Positions 35,371 to 44,729 of a stretch of DNA of 64,000 nt are shown piece after piece (position 1 is the stretch's first letter; every line of letters begins with the position of its first letter). Source of the stretch: Rhizobiales bacterium 64-17 (GTDB lineage: Bacteria > Pseudomonadota > Alphaproteobacteria > Rhizobiales > Xanthobacteraceae). The notes below the pieces were generated by a model. It searched no databases. It was not told the DNA's origin and was given only the letters and a program-made list of their open reading frames with translations. The stretch lies in assembly GCA_001899285.1 (NCBI GenBank), contig MKWA01000017.1, forward strand, positions 1 to 64,000, written 5' to 3'. The position numbers were made by a program, and so were the translations under genes.

Positions 35371-36579
35371 TCAGAATGCGGCAATGGCCGCACCTGCTGC
35401 CGCGCTCAACAGCACGACGAGCCACGGCGGCGTCTGCCACATGAACAGCAGCAGGAACGCGGTCGCCGCCAGTGCGAAGTCGGCAGGGCTCACGATGCCG
35501 GCCGTCCAGACCGGGTTGTAGAGTGCGGCGAGCAGCAGGCCGACCACGGCAACGTTGACGCCGCGCAACGCCGCCTGTGCCGCGGGCTTGCGCCGCAGAT
35601 ACTGCCAAAACGGCAGCGCGCCGATTACCAGCAGGAACGACGGCAGGAACACCGCGACCAGACAGAGGACCGCGCCCGCCCATCCGTTCGGCTGCGGCCC
35701 CATCACCGCGCCGAGATAGGCGGAGAACGTGAACAGCGGTCCGGGTACCGCCTGTGCGGCGCCGTAGCCGGCGAGGAAAGCATCGTTGCTGATCCAGCCG
35801 GGAGTGACCACCGAGGCCTGCAACAGCGGCAGCACCACATGGCCACCGCCGAACACCAGCGAGCCTGCGCGGTAGAACGCTTCGAACATGGCGAGCGCCT
35901 GCGACGGCACGATGGCCGCGAGCAGCGGCAGTCCCACCAGCAGGATGAAAAACAGCGCGAGCGACACCGCGCCCGCCGTGCGGCTTGCCGCGAGCGGCAG
36001 CGTCGCCGGTTCAACCGGCATGTCGGTGCGAAGCAACCAGAACCCGACCGCCGCGCCGAGCCCGATCGCGCCGACCTGTCCCCACGCCGACGGCATGGCG
36101 AGCACGATCACCGCGGCGGCGACCGCGAGCGTCGCGCGCGACGTGTCCGGCGCAAGCGTGCGCATCATCCCGAGCAAGGCCTGCGCGACAACTGCGCCCG
36201 CGGCGACCTTGAGGCCGTGAATCCAGCCGACATGGGCGATGTCGCCCATCCCGCTCACGCCATAGGCGAACAGCACGAGCGCGATGGCCGACGGCAGCGT
36301 GAACCCGGTCCACGCCGCGAGCGCGCCGGCATAGCCCGCACGCGACAGGCCGATAGCGATGCCGACCTGACTGGAGACCGGCCCAGGCAGGAACTGACAC
36401 AACGCCACCAGATCGGCATAGGCGCGGTCGTCGAGCCAGCCGCGCCGCGTCACGAACTCGGTGCGAAAAAACCCGAGATGGGCGACCGGCCCGCCGAACG
36501 ATGTGAGGCCGAGCCGCGCGAACACCAGCAGAACCTCCAGCCAGCCTCGGGGCCGGCCCGATCGCGGCGTTGCGTCCAC
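35371..36579 (-). CDS. chrA: Chromate transporter of the long-chain CHR family
   Basis: 402 residues with about 10-12 helices formed by two homologous halves; each half repeats the motif set TSFGGPVAHLGFF / VFGGGHVVLPLL and QFLPGPVSSQVG / QAVPGPLFTFSAY. This is the bidomain ChrA family that exports chromate across the inner membrane; some family members have other anionic substrates. No chrB regulator is adjacent. It converges on the deacetylase gene with 3 bp between stops. Confidence 0.9.
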   Translation of the reverse strand: MDATPRSGRPRGWLEVLLVFARLGLTSFGGPVAHLGFFRTEFVTRRGWLDDRAYADLVALCQFLPGPVSSQVGIAIGLSRAGYAGALAAWTGFTLPSAIALVLFAYGVSGMGDIAHVGWIHGLKVAAGAVVAQALLGMMRTLAPDTSRATLAVAAAVIVLAMPSAWGQVGAIGLGAAVGFWLLRTDMPVEPATLPLAASRTAGAVSLALFFILLVGLPLLAAIVPSQALAMFEAFYRAGSLVFGGGHVVLPLLQASVVTPGWISNDAFLAGYGAAQAVPGPLFTFSAYLGAVMGPQPNGWAGAVLCLVAVFLPSFLLVIGALPFWQYLRRKPAAQAALRGVNVAVVGLLLAALYNPVWTAGIVSPADFALAATAFLLLFMWQTPPWLVVLLSAAAGAAIAAF

Positions 36580-36634
36580 ATATCCCTCGCTGATTCCCGA
36601 ACCCGACGGAGCGAGACCTTATGCCAAGCGCGAC

Positions 36635-36677
36635 CCCAAAAACATGACAGGCCGCGCATCCTCACGGATACGCGGCC
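36635..36677 (-). terminator. Possible terminator of tRNA-Leu
   Basis: Arms GGCCGCGCATCC and GGATACGCGGCC (about 36650-36677) form a 12-bp stem with one mismatch. On the minus strand a GTTTTTGG run follows about 8 nt later. It sits 35 bp downstream of the tRNA 3' end. Confidence 0.4.
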
Positions 36678-36711
36678 AGAAATGTCAGCAATATCAATGT
36701 TTTAGAAGGAG

Positions 36712-36796
36712 TGGTGCGGCCGAGAAGACTCGAACTTCCACGGTGTTACCCGCTAGCACCTCAAGCTAGTGCGTCTACCAATTCCGCCACGGCCGC
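36712..36796 (-). tRNA. tRNA-Leu (anticodon GAG)
   Basis: 85 nt with encoded CCA (36712-36714) and a long variable arm typical of leucine tRNAs. The acceptor GCGGCCG (minus-strand 5' end, 36796-36790) pairs with CGGCCGC. The anticodon loop TTGAGGT in a CTAGC/GCTAG stem gives GAG. Confidence 0.95.
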
Positions 36797-36915
36797 ATCA
36801 GAAAAACATGAGAAAAGGCGCCATCCCGTCCGGGCTGCGCCTGAACGGGGGCCATGTAACAAATCGCCCCCCGACCGACAAGAGCCAGAGCGCGACTTCG
36901 GCATAATGCCGGAAA

Positions 36916-37158
36916 TTACCGCTGATCGGGCGCGCGCGGCAGCAGTTCCGCCACTTCCACCGCGATCCGGTTGCCGTTGACCACAACGGTCCCCTTGGCG
37001 ACCGGCATGTCGTTGGCGAGGATTTTCACCGCGTCGTCCTCGGTCGAATCGAGCTCGATGATCGCGCCGCGGCCGAGCCGCAGCACCTGGTGAATCGGCA
37101 TGGACGTCGTACCTAACACCACGGTGATATCGAGCGAGACATGATTGAGGGTCGACAC
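36916..37158 (-). CDS. Small FliN-like (SpoA-domain) protein
   Basis: 80 residues, a single SpoA domain: VSLDITVVLGTTSMPIHQVL, RLGRGAIIELDS, DMPVAKGTVVVNGNRIAVEV. FliN forms the flagellar C-ring switch with FliM. This protein is shorter than typical FliN (about 110-137 residues) as it lacks the N-terminal extension. No flagellar gene is adjacent; tRNA-Leu and lipB are its neighbours. It could be an extra C-ring component or a free SpoA protein. Confidence 0.85.
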   Translation of the reverse strand: MSTLNHVSLDITVVLGTTSMPIHQVLRLGRGAIIELDSTEDDAVKILANDMPVAKGTVVVNGNRIAVEVAELLPRAPDQR

Positions 37159-37267
37159 GGTCGGGGTATTCCTTGCAAAAGACGAGTCTCAGAATTTGGC
37201 ATTCGGCCCGAGGGGCCGGATTCCGTTCCCCGTGAGGTGACCATGCTATGGTTACCGGGTGATTAAC

Positions 37268-38002
37268 ATGCGTGAGAGCTTGCCTACCGGCTTCATGGCC
37301 GCCGCCGGATCGGCCGCCGTCGAATGGCGCATCAGCGATGCGGCGGTCGCCTACGAGGACGCCTTGCGGGCGATGGATGCGCGGGTCGCGGCGATCGCCG
37401 CCGGCATCGCGCCGGAGCTGGTCTGGCTGCTGGAACACCCGCCGCTCTACACCGCCGGCACCAGCACGCGGCCCGAGGATCTGCACTCCAGCCGATTTCC
37501 CGTCTACGAAGCCGGGCGCGGCGGTCAGCTCACCTATCACGGGCCGGGCCAGCGCGTGGCCTATGTGATGCTCGACCTGCGCCGCCGTACGCCGGACGTG
37601 CGCCGCTTCGTCGCCACGCTGGAGGAATGGCTGATCCAGACCCTCGACGCGTTCAACGTGCGCGGCGAGCGGCGCGAAGATCGCGTCGGCGTCTGGGTCA
37701 AGCGGCCGGACAAGGGCCAAGACCTGCAAGGCGGAGCCTACGAGGACAAGATCGCCGCGCTCGGCATCCGCATTCGCCAGTGGGTGACGCTGCATGGCAT
37801 CAGCCTCAACGTCGAACCGGACCTGACGCATTTCTCCGGCATCGTGCCGTGCGGCATCTCCGAGCAGCGTTACGGCGTGACGAGCCTCGCCGACCTCGGC
37901 CTGACAGCGACCATGGACGATGTGGACACCGCCTTGCGCCGTCAATTCGAGCGGCTGTTCGGCGCGACAGTCACGCCGGAACACGCGCTGACGCTGTCCT
38001 AG
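37268..38002 (+). CDS. lipB: Octanoyl-[ACP]:protein N-octanoyltransferase
   Basis: 244 residues. LipB motifs: [32 protein letters not shown] (the conserved RGGxxTYHGPGQ), and [17 protein letters not shown] with the catalytic Cys in PCG; the conserved lysine is in YEDKIAALG. It transfers octanoate from acyl carrier protein to lipoyl domains; LipA is not in the window. ATG 37268 is chosen; a GTG at 37259 is three codons earlier. Its end overlaps the acylphosphatase stop (convergent) by 4 bp. Confidence 0.95.
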   Translation: MRESLPTGFMAAAGSAAVEWRISDAAVAYEDALRAMDARVAAIAAGIAPELVWLLEHPPLYTAGTSTRPEDLHSSRFPVYEAGRGGQLTYHGPGQRVAYVMLDLRRRTPDVRRFVATLEEWLIQTLDAFNVRGERREDRVGVWVKRPDKGQDLQGGAYEDKIAALGIRIRQWVTLHGISLNVEPDLTHFSGIVPCGISEQRYGVTSLADLGLTATMDDVDTALRRQFERLFGATVTPEHALTLS

Positions 38003-38310
38003 AGAGTCGGCAGAAACAGAAAATCTTTGCCCGTCGTCTGCCGGCCGTTTGCTTGCGCGAGATCGTCGGCAGTCGCATCGCGCACCTCGACCCGCGTGAC
38101 GTGCGCGCTGCGCGGCCCCTGCCGGCAGGCATTGATCATCTCCACCACAACGGTTTCCGCGCCGATGAACACCGCCTCGACCGTGCCGTCGCGGCGGTTG
38201 CGCACCCAGCCACGCAGCCCGCGTTCGGCGGCGGCATGCTCTGTCCACGCGCGATAGCCGACGCCCTGTACGCGCCCGGTGATCACGACGTGGCGCTGGA
38301 TGTCGCTCAT
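37999..38310 (-). CDS. acyP: Acylphosphatase
   Basis: 103 residues. The signature [11 protein letters not shown] with catalytic R20, and N38 in [13 protein letters not shown], are both present. It hydrolyses carboxyl-phosphate bonds of acyl phosphates. Its start overlaps the previous gene's stop by 4 bp (ATGA at 38307-38310), so it is translationally coupled to the GGCT-fold protein. Confidence 0.93.
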   Translation of the reverse strand: MSDIQRHVVITGRVQGVGYRAWTEHAAAERGLRGWVRNRRDGTVEAVFIGAETVVVEMINACRQGPRSAHVTRVEVRDATADDLAQANGRQTTGKDFLFLPTL

Positions 38311-38753
38311 GAACTGAAGTCCATGATCGGGCCGGACCGTCGCCAGCGTGCCAGTTGCTGCCGATACGCCGCCGGTAATGCCCACGCCCCGGCAGCGGCC
38401 ATGACCTGTTCGAGATAACCGCGCACCGGCCGTCCAGCCGGACTCCTGCGGCCGACATAGACCAGCGCGCGGCGCGACCGCGCGCCACGACGCACCGTCA
38501 GTGTCGTGCGCCGGTACAGCCCGAACGACACGCCCTCGAACGCATCGAGCGCAGCCAGCGCGCGCGGCGGCACCTGCCACAAAACGCCGTGCACCACACC
38601 GCCGCCCTGTCGGATGATCGACGCGTAACCATCGCGCGTCATGACAAACCGCCAGCCATCAAGGCGTGCCGGGCCGAGCGGCGTCGCATCCGGGCATCGC
38701 CGGCGCATATCCGCGCGATCCATATTGGCGCCGTAGGCAAAGCACAGGGTCAT
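38307..38753 (-). CDS. Gamma-glutamylcyclotransferase-fold protein
   Basis: 148 residues starting MTLCFAYGANMDRADMRRRC, the YGSN/YGAN phosphate-like loop of the GGCT family. Likely catalytic Glu in DAFEGVSFGLY. Family members cyclise gamma-glutamyl peptides to 5-oxoproline, or act on related amides; the substrate is not set by the sequence. It is 45 bp downstream of pccA, with acyP coupled after it. Confidence 0.87.
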   Translation of the reverse strand: MTLCFAYGANMDRADMRRRCPDATPLGPARLDGWRFVMTRDGYASIIRQGGGVVHGVLWQVPPRALAALDAFEGVSFGLYRRTTLTVRRGARSRRALVYVGRRSPAGRPVRGYLEQVMAAAGAWALPAAYRQQLARWRRSGPIMDFSS

Positions 38754-38798
38754 AAGCCGCCCCTTAGCAGAAAGCGACGGCGCGGGCACGCATGCCGA

Positions 38799-40796
38799 TT
38801 AGGCAAACTCCAGGATCACCGCGTCGACGGCGAGGCTGTCGCCCTTCTTGGCGTGAATCTTCTTGATCGTGCCGTCGAGTTCGGCGCGCAGCACGTTCTC
38901 CATCTTCATCGCCTCGACCACCGCGAGCGTTTCGCCGGCCTTGACCTCCTGGCCTTCGCTGACGGCGATCGACACGACGAGACCCGGCATCGGGCAGCGC
39001 ACCTGCTTGCCGCTGTCGGCGGCCTTCTTCACCGGCATCAGCCGCGCATAGGCGGCTTCCGCCTCGGTATAGACATAGGCGCGCGTTTCGACGCCGCGAT
39101 GCGTCAGCAGGAAACCGTTGAGGATCGGCCGCACCTGCACTGCCACCGTGTGCGTGCCGACCTGCCCACTCCACACCGGCTGCCCCGGCGACCACGACGA
39201 CATCAGCCTCAATTGCTCGCCGCCGAACGACACCGCGATGGTCTCGCCATCGCGCATCACGTCGAGCTTGTGCTCGTCCTCGCCGAGCCAGACCGCCCGC
39301 CTGCGCTCGCGCGTCACCGCGCGGCCATTCATCTGCCCGGAAATCTGCCGGCGGCGCTCGCCGGTGACGAGATCGATCGCAGCAGCGACAGCGGCGATCA
39401 CCCGCGCGGTGTCGCCCTGCGGCGCCTGCGGCTTGAAACCGCCCTGGAATTCCTCGGCGATGAAGCCAGTCGAGAGTTTGCCCGCGCGCCAGCGCGGATG
39501 CGCCATCAGCGCCGCGAGGAACGGAATGTTGTGGCGGATGCCGTCGATCGCGAAGCCATCGAGCGCGTCGGACTGCGCCTCGATCGCCGCGGCGCGCGTC
39601 GGCGCGTGCGTGACAAGTTTGGCAATCATCGGATCGTAGAACAGCGAAATCTCGCCGCCTTCGTAGACGCCGGTGTCGTTGCGCACGGTGACACCGTTCT
39701 CGACGCCTTCGGCCGGCGGCCGATAGGTGGTGAGCCGCCCGATCGACGGCAGGAAGTTGCGATACGGGTCTTCGGCATAGACGCGACTTTCCACCGCCCA
39801 GCCGGTGAGCTTCACATCGGACTGCTTGATCTTGAGCGGTTCGCCGGCAGCAACGCGGATCATCTGCTCGACGAGGTCGATGCCGGTGATCAGTTCGGTC
39901 ACCGGATGCTCGACCTGCAGCCGCGTGTTCATTTCCAGGAAGTAGAAGCTCTTGTCCTGCCCGGCGACGAATTCGACCGTGCCGGCGCTGTCGTAGTTGA
40001 CGGCTTTGGCCAGCGCGACCGCCTGTTCGCCCATCTTCTTGCGCGTCGCCTCGTCGAGCAGCGGCGACGGCGCTTCCTCGATCACCTTCTGGTTGCGGCG
40101 CTGGATCGAGCATTCGCGCTCGCCGAGATAGATGACGTTACCGTGCTTGTCGCCGAGCACCTGGATTTCGATGTGGCGCGGATCGACGATGAATTTCTCG
40201 ATGAACACCCGGTCGTCGCCGAACGACGACTTCGCCTCGGAGCGCGCGCGGGCGAAGCCTTCCGCCACCTCGGCGCGCGAATGGGCGATGCGCATGCCCT
40301 TGCCGCCGCCACCCGCCGACGCCTTGATCATCACCGGATAGCCGATCTCGTCGGCGATCTTCACTGCCGCCGTGTCGTCTTCAATGACGCCAAGATGCCC
40401 CGGCACGGTCGAGACCTTCGCGGCCGCCGCCGCCTTCTTGGATTCGATCTTGTCGCCCATCGCGGCGATCGCGCCGGGATTGGGACCGATGAAGACGATG
40501 CCGGCGGCGGCGAGCGCCTTCGGGAACGCCTCGCGCTCGGAGAGAAAGCCATAACCCGGATGCACCGCCTCGGCCCCGGTCGCCTTGCAGGCGGCGACGA
40601 TCCTGTCGATCAGCAGATAGCTTTCGGCCGCCGGCGGCGGGCCGAGATGCACGGCCTCGTCGGCCATCTCCACATGCAGAGCGTCGCGGTCCGCGTCGGA
40701 ATAGACCGCCACGGTGCGGATTCCCATCCGCCGCGCGGTCTTGATGACGCGGCAGGCGATCTCCCCGCGGTTGGCGATCAGGATCGTCTTGAACAT
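38799..40796 (-). CDS. pccA: Propionyl-CoA carboxylase, biotin-carrying alpha subunit
   Basis: 665 residues: biotin carboxylase (1 to about 450: KTILIANRGEIACRVIKTAR, GGGGKGMRIAHSR, RLQVEHPVTELITGIDLV), BT linker domain (about 480-590), and a biotinyl domain ending with the biotin lysine in EAMKMENVL. This MENVL form and the PCC-type linker (GTHTVAVQVRPILNGF) distinguish it from MccA in this window. It carboxylates propionyl-CoA to methylmalonyl-CoA with PccB, encoded about 10.6 kb away on the same strand. The start ATG (40796) begins MFKTILIANRG. Confidence 0.93.
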   Translation of the reverse strand: MFKTILIANRGEIACRVIKTARRMGIRTVAVYSDADRDALHVEMADEAVHLGPPPAAESYLLIDRIVAACKATGAEAVHPGYGFLSEREAFPKALAAAGIVFIGPNPGAIAAMGDKIESKKAAAAAKVSTVPGHLGVIEDDTAAVKIADEIGYPVMIKASAGGGGKGMRIAHSRAEVAEGFARARSEAKSSFGDDRVFIEKFIVDPRHIEIQVLGDKHGNVIYLGERECSIQRRNQKVIEEAPSPLLDEATRKKMGEQAVALAKAVNYDSAGTVEFVAGQDKSFYFLEMNTRLQVEHPVTELITGIDLVEQMIRVAAGEPLKIKQSDVKLTGWAVESRVYAEDPYRNFLPSIGRLTTYRPPAEGVENGVTVRNDTGVYEGGEISLFYDPMIAKLVTHAPTRAAAIEAQSDALDGFAIDGIRHNIPFLAALMAHPRWRAGKLSTGFIAEEFQGGFKPQAPQGDTARVIAAVAAAIDLVTGERRRQISGQMNGRAVTRERRRAVWLGEDEHKLDVMRDGETIAVSFGGEQLRLMSSWSPGQPVWSGQVGTHTVAVQVRPILNGFLLTHRGVETRAYVYTEAEAAYARLMPVKKAADSGKQVRCPMPGLVVSIAVSEGQEVKAGETLAVVEAMKMENVLRAELDGTIKKIHAKKGDSLAVDAVILEFA

Positions 40797-41092
40797 AGCG
40801 ACAGGGCCCCTCAGCCGGGGCCGGAACCCCATCCAACTCCTTTGTCTCCCGAAGCGCGCGCAACGGCAAGCGCCCTCACGCTGCAACTTTCGCCACGGAG
40901 GAAAATCTTTCCTCGTGACTGCCGGCGGCCCGCGAAATGTTCTGTTTTTCGGTACCCCGGCAGGCCCGACGGTTCTTTTTTAGAATGCCTGTTCCATCGG
41001 CGGCCCGCACCCTATATTGAGCCATGATCGGGTCCGCGCGGTCCGTTCCGCCGCGATCCGTCCTCTCTCGATGTTTCAGAATGGAGTTTCCC

Positions 41093-41752
41093 ATGACGCT
41101 GGCGATTGGCGATACCGCCCCGGATTTCGAGGCCGAAACCACGGAAGGCAAAATCCGCTTTCATGACTGGATCGGCGACAAGTGGGCGGTGCTGTTCTCG
41201 CACCCCAAGGACTTCACGCCGGTCTGCACCACCGAGCTTGGCTACATGGCGCGGATCAAGCCGGAGTTCGACAAGCGCGGCGTCAAGATCATCGGCCTGT
41301 CGGCCGACCCGGTGGACCGGCACTCCAAATGGGCCGAGGACATCAAGGAGACGCAGGGCTTCGCGCCGAACTATCCGATGATCGGCGATTCCGACCTCGC
41401 GGTCGCCAAGGCCTATCACATGCTGCCGGCGTCCGCGTCCGGCGACCCGTCCAAGCGCACAGCGACCGACAACCAGACCGTGCGCAACGTGTTCGTCATC
41501 GGCCCGGACAAGAAGATCAAGCTGATCCTGGTCTATCCGATGTCGACCGGCCGCAACTTCGACGAGGTTTTGCGCGTGATCGACTCGCTGCAGCTCACCG
41601 CCAAGCACAAGGTCGCTACCCCCGCCCAGTGGAAGCAGGGCGAGGACGTGATCATCGGCGGCTCGGTGTCCGATGACGACGCCAAGAAGCTCTTTCCGCA
41701 GGGCTGGAAGGCGCCGAAGCCGTATATCCGCATCGTTCCGCAGCCGAAATAG
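41093..41752 (+). CDS. 1-Cys peroxiredoxin (Prx6 type)
   Basis: 219 residues, the longer Prx6 type. Peroxidatic C45 in HPKDFTPVCTTE, the Prx6 dimerisation region DDDAKKLFPQGWKAPKPYIR, and TATDNQTVRNVFVIGPD. It reduces hydrogen peroxide and organic peroxides; no resolving Cys was seen, consistent with 1-Cys enzymes recycled by glutathione or another thiol. Monocistronic, ending in a strong terminator. Confidence 0.93.
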   Translation: MTLAIGDTAPDFEAETTEGKIRFHDWIGDKWAVLFSHPKDFTPVCTTELGYMARIKPEFDKRGVKIIGLSADPVDRHSKWAEDIKETQGFAPNYPMIGDSDLAVAKAYHMLPASASGDPSKRTATDNQTVRNVFVIGPDKKIKLILVYPMSTGRNFDEVLRVIDSLQLTAKHKVATPAQWKQGEDVIIGGSVSDDDAKKLFPQGWKAPKPYIRIVPQPK

Positions 41753-41785
41753 CTTCACCGGCTTGCTCCTCGGCAGGCTTGATCT

Positions 41786-41816
41786 AAAAAGGGCGCGGCG
41801 CGAGCCGCGCCTTTTT
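41786..41816 (+). terminator. Intrinsic terminator downstream of the peroxiredoxin gene
   Basis: GGCGCGGC (41792-41799), GCGA loop, GCCGCGCC (41804-41811), then TTTTT. The stem is flanked by AAAAA on the 5' side, so it could work in both directions. Confidence 0.85.
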
Positions 41817-41839
41817 CATGGACGGGACTGCGAGGCGAG

Positions 41840-42241
41840 ATGATCGAGGATGCGTTCAATCAACCGGCCTATGCCCACTTCCTCGGCATCAGGATCGTCG
41901 ATGTGTCGGCCGACCGGCTTACCGCGGAAATGGTCGTCACCGAACAGCACGCCAACCGCAACGGCGTGCTGCACGGCGGCGCGCTGATGTCGCTCGCCGA
42001 CAATCTCGGCGGCACCGCCGCCACCGCCAATCTCGCCTCGGGCCAAGCCACCACGACGATCGAGAGCAAGACGAACTTTTTCGCCTCCATCGCCGTTGGT
42101 GACACGGCGTTCGCCGAATGCACCCCGCTGCATCGCGGCAACAAGACGATGGTATGGCAGACGCGGGTGACGCGCGGCGACGGCAAGCTTGCCGCCGTGG
42201 TGACGCAGACGCAGATGATCCTGGAAAAACGCAGCCGCTGA
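41840..42241 (+). CDS. PaaI-type hotdog thioesterase
   Basis: 133 residues, single hotdog domain: ANRNGVLHGGALMSLADNLG is the HGG catalytic helix and Asp position, followed by TTIESKTNFFASI. It hydrolyses acyl-CoA (often phenylacetyl- or hydroxybenzoyl-type) in the cytoplasm; substrate uncertain. It is followed after 21 bp by the photolyase gene on the same strand. Confidence 0.9.
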   Translation: MIEDAFNQPAYAHFLGIRIVDVSADRLTAEMVVTEQHANRNGVLHGGALMSLADNLGGTAATANLASGQATTTIESKTNFFASIAVGDTAFAECTPLHRGNKTMVWQTRVTRGDGKLAAVVTQTQMILEKRSR

Positions 42242-42262
42242 CCGGCGACCTAGCGAGAGACG

Positions 42263-43708
42263 ATGGCCGCACGCGACACCCGCCCCGCTCCCACCATCGT
42301 TTGGTTTCGCGACGACCTGCGGCTCTCTGACCATCCGGCACTGAGTGCGGCGGCGAAAACCGGCGCGCCGCTCGTCTGCCTTTATGTGCTCGACGAGCAC
42401 AGTGCCGGGTTGCGGTCCTTTGGCGGCGCATCGCGCTGGTGGCTGGCACAATCGCTGCGCGCGCTCGATGAGATGTTGCGCAAACACGGCCAGCGACTGG
42501 TGTTGCGCCGGGGCGCGGCGGCGAGGATCGTCCCGGCCCTCGCCCGCGAGACCGGCGCCGACCGTGTGCACTGGAATCGTCGTTACGATCAGCCCGGCCG
42601 CGCTGCCGATGCGCAGGTGATCGACGCGTTGAAAGCGGACGGGATCGGCGGCAGCACCTTCGCCGGCAATCTGCTCGCCGAGCCCGGCACCGTCACTGGC
42701 AAGGAGGGCGGCCCGAAAGTCTTCACCCCGTTCTGGAAACGGCTGCGCGCTCTCGAACCGCGTCAGCCGCTCCCCGCCCCGCGCAAGCTCGCCGCGCCGC
42801 CCAAGGTCGATGGCGACCAGCTGGAGGACTGGACGCTCGAACCGTCGCACCCCGACTGGGCGCGCGGATTTCGCGATGAGTGGACGCCGGGGGAGACCGG
42901 CGCGCGGCTGCGGCTGCGCGCATTCCTGAAAGACAGTGTTGGTTATGGCAGCAACCGCGACCGGCCAGACCGCACCGCGACATCGCGCCTGTCGCCGCAT
43001 CTGCGGTTCGGCGAGATCAGCGTTGCCGATATTTTTCATGCCGCGCGCTTTGCCGCGGACGAACATCCGGCGGCGGCGGGCGACATCGAGAAATTCCTGA
43101 GCGAGATCGGCTGGCGCGAATTCTCCTACCACCTGCTCCATCACCATCCGATGCTGGCGACCAACAATCTGCAGCCACGGTTCGATGCTTTTCCATGGCA
43201 GTGCGATGCCAAGGCGCTACGCGTCTGGCAACGCGGCCTGACCGGCTATCCGATCGTCGATGCGGGCATGCGACAGCTCTGGCAGACCGGGTGGATGCAC
43301 AACCGCGTACGGATGGTCGCGGCGTCATTCCTCGTCAAGCATCTGCTGCTCGACTGGCGCGCGGGAGAAATGTGGTTCTGGGATACGCTGGTCGATGCCG
43401 ATCCCGCCAACAATCCGGCAAGCTGGCAATGGGTCGCCGGCTGCGGCGCCGACGCCGCACCCTATTTCCGCATCTTCAATCCAGTATTGCAGGGCGAGAA
43501 GTTCGATCCGAATGGCGATTATGTCCGGCGCTGGGTGCCGGAGGTCGCCGCGCTACCGGATGAATGGCTGCACAAGCCGTGGGATGCGCCAGCCGCGGTG
43601 CTGAAAGACGCGGGCCTGACGCTCGGCCGCGATTATCCGAAACCGATCGTCGATCACAAGGCGGCGCGCGAGCGCGCGCTCGCCGCGCTGAAGGAAACGC
43701 GCGCTTAA
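42263..43708 (+). CDS. phrB: Deoxyribodipyrimidine photolyase
   Basis: 481 residues. N-terminal antenna-binding domain (TIVWFRDDLRLSDHPAL) and C-terminal FAD domain: TATSRLSPHLRFGEIS, WREFSYHLLHHHP, GYPIVDAGMRQLWQTGW, MHNRVRMVAASFLVKHLLL, and NPASWQWVAGCG. These match class I CPD photolyases, which split cyclobutane pyrimidine dimers using blue light. The stop overlaps the stop of the convergent transporter gene by 4 bp. Confidence 0.95.
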   Translation: MAARDTRPAPTIVWFRDDLRLSDHPALSAAAKTGAPLVCLYVLDEHSAGLRSFGGASRWWLAQSLRALDEMLRKHGQRLVLRRGAAARIVPALARETGADRVHWNRRYDQPGRAADAQVIDALKADGIGGSTFAGNLLAEPGTVTGKEGGPKVFTPFWKRLRALEPRQPLPAPRKLAAPPKVDGDQLEDWTLEPSHPDWARGFRDEWTPGETGARLRLRAFLKDSVGYGSNRDRPDRTATSRLSPHLRFGEISVADIFHAARFAADEHPAAAGDIEKFLSEIGWREFSYHLLHHHPMLATNNLQPRFDAFPWQCDAKALRVWQRGLTGYPIVDAGMRQLWQTGWMHNRVRMVAASFLVKHLLLDWRAGEMWFWDTLVDADPANNPASWQWVAGCGADAAPYFRIFNPVLQGEKFDPNGDYVRRWVPEVAALPDEWLHKPWDAPAAVLKDAGLTLGRDYPKPIVDHKAARERALAALKETRA

Positions 43709-44598
43709 TTCGCCTGTGTCTTGGTGGCGGCCTGCGCGCGGTTGACCAGGAACACGCCGGCCGCGCAGATCACCATGCCGACGACCGAGATCGCGTCGAG
43801 CCGTTCGTCGAACAGCACATAGGCCATCAACGCCGTCACCACCGGGACGAGATAGAACAGACTGGCAAAGCCGGTCGCGGGCGAACGGCGGATCAGCCAG
43901 TACATCAGCGCCACGGTGCCGATCGACAGCACGATCACCAGCCAGGCCATCGCCGCTATGAAGTCCGGTGCCCATTGCACCGCGCGCGTCTCGAACAGAA
44001 ACGCGCCGGTGGCGAAGAACAGACATGCCGCCGCGTACTGCACGATATTGCCGGTACGCCAATCGATCCCGCCGCCAAATTTCTTCTGGTAGAGCGTGCC
44101 GAGCGCGATGCCGAGCAGCGACACCACGGTGGCGATCCAGCCGATGATGCTGCCGGCGGCGATGATGCTGCGGTCATGCAATACCAGCAAAACGCCGATC
44201 AGGCCGAGCGCGAGCCCAAGCCATTGCAACGGACCGACACGCTCGCCCATGAAGCGGCTGGCGATGGTGGACACGAGAATCGGCTGCAGGCCGGGGATCA
44301 GCGCGGAAATGCCGGCCGGCACTCCCTGCGCGATCGCGACGAACACGCCGCCAAGATAAAGGCCATGGACCATCAGGCCGGTCGCGACACTGTGCAGCAC
44401 CTCACGCCGATCGGGCCATCGGGCGCCGACGATCCAAGCGATCGGCACCAGCAAAGCCACCACGAACACCATCCGCAGCGTGAGGAAGGTCAGCGGCTCG
44501 GCATACGGCAGACCGTATTTGGTGCCGATGAAGCCGGTGCTCCACAGCAGGACGAAAACAACAGGCGCTGTGGCGATGGCAAGGCGATCGAGGCGCAT
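43705..44598 (-). CDS. EamA/DMT-family transporter
   Basis: 297 residues with ten predicted helices as two EamA repeats; signatures [19 protein letters not shown] at the start and [19 protein letters not shown] near the end. Exporter or importer of metabolites, substrate unknown. Convergent with phrB. Confidence 0.9.
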   Translation of the reverse strand: MRLDRLAIATAPVVFVLLWSTGFIGTKYGLPYAEPLTFLTLRMVFVVALLVPIAWIVGARWPDRREVLHSVATGLMVHGLYLGGVFVAIAQGVPAGISALIPGLQPILVSTIASRFMGERVGPLQWLGLALGLIGVLLVLHDRSIIAAGSIIGWIATVVSLLGIALGTLYQKKFGGGIDWRTGNIVQYAAACLFFATGAFLFETRAVQWAPDFIAAMAWLVIVLSIGTVALMYWLIRRSPATGFASLFYLVPVVTALMAYVLFDERLDAISVVGMVICAAGVFLVNRAQAATKTQAN

Positions 44599-44729
44599 GG
44601 AAACTCCGAGCCCGGTGCTATAGCACGATCCCGGACCGGCGCACGTCTCGCCTCGGAATAGCCGCCCTGCGGTTGCCCGAACCGACGGCCGGCTTCATGA
44701 TAGCGGGATCAGACAGGAGACAAACGAGA

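Noticed and set aside
38589-41027. 812-codon plus-strand open frame opposite pccA
   Set aside because: Same reason: antisense reading of a strong biotin-carboxylase gene; no domain seen.
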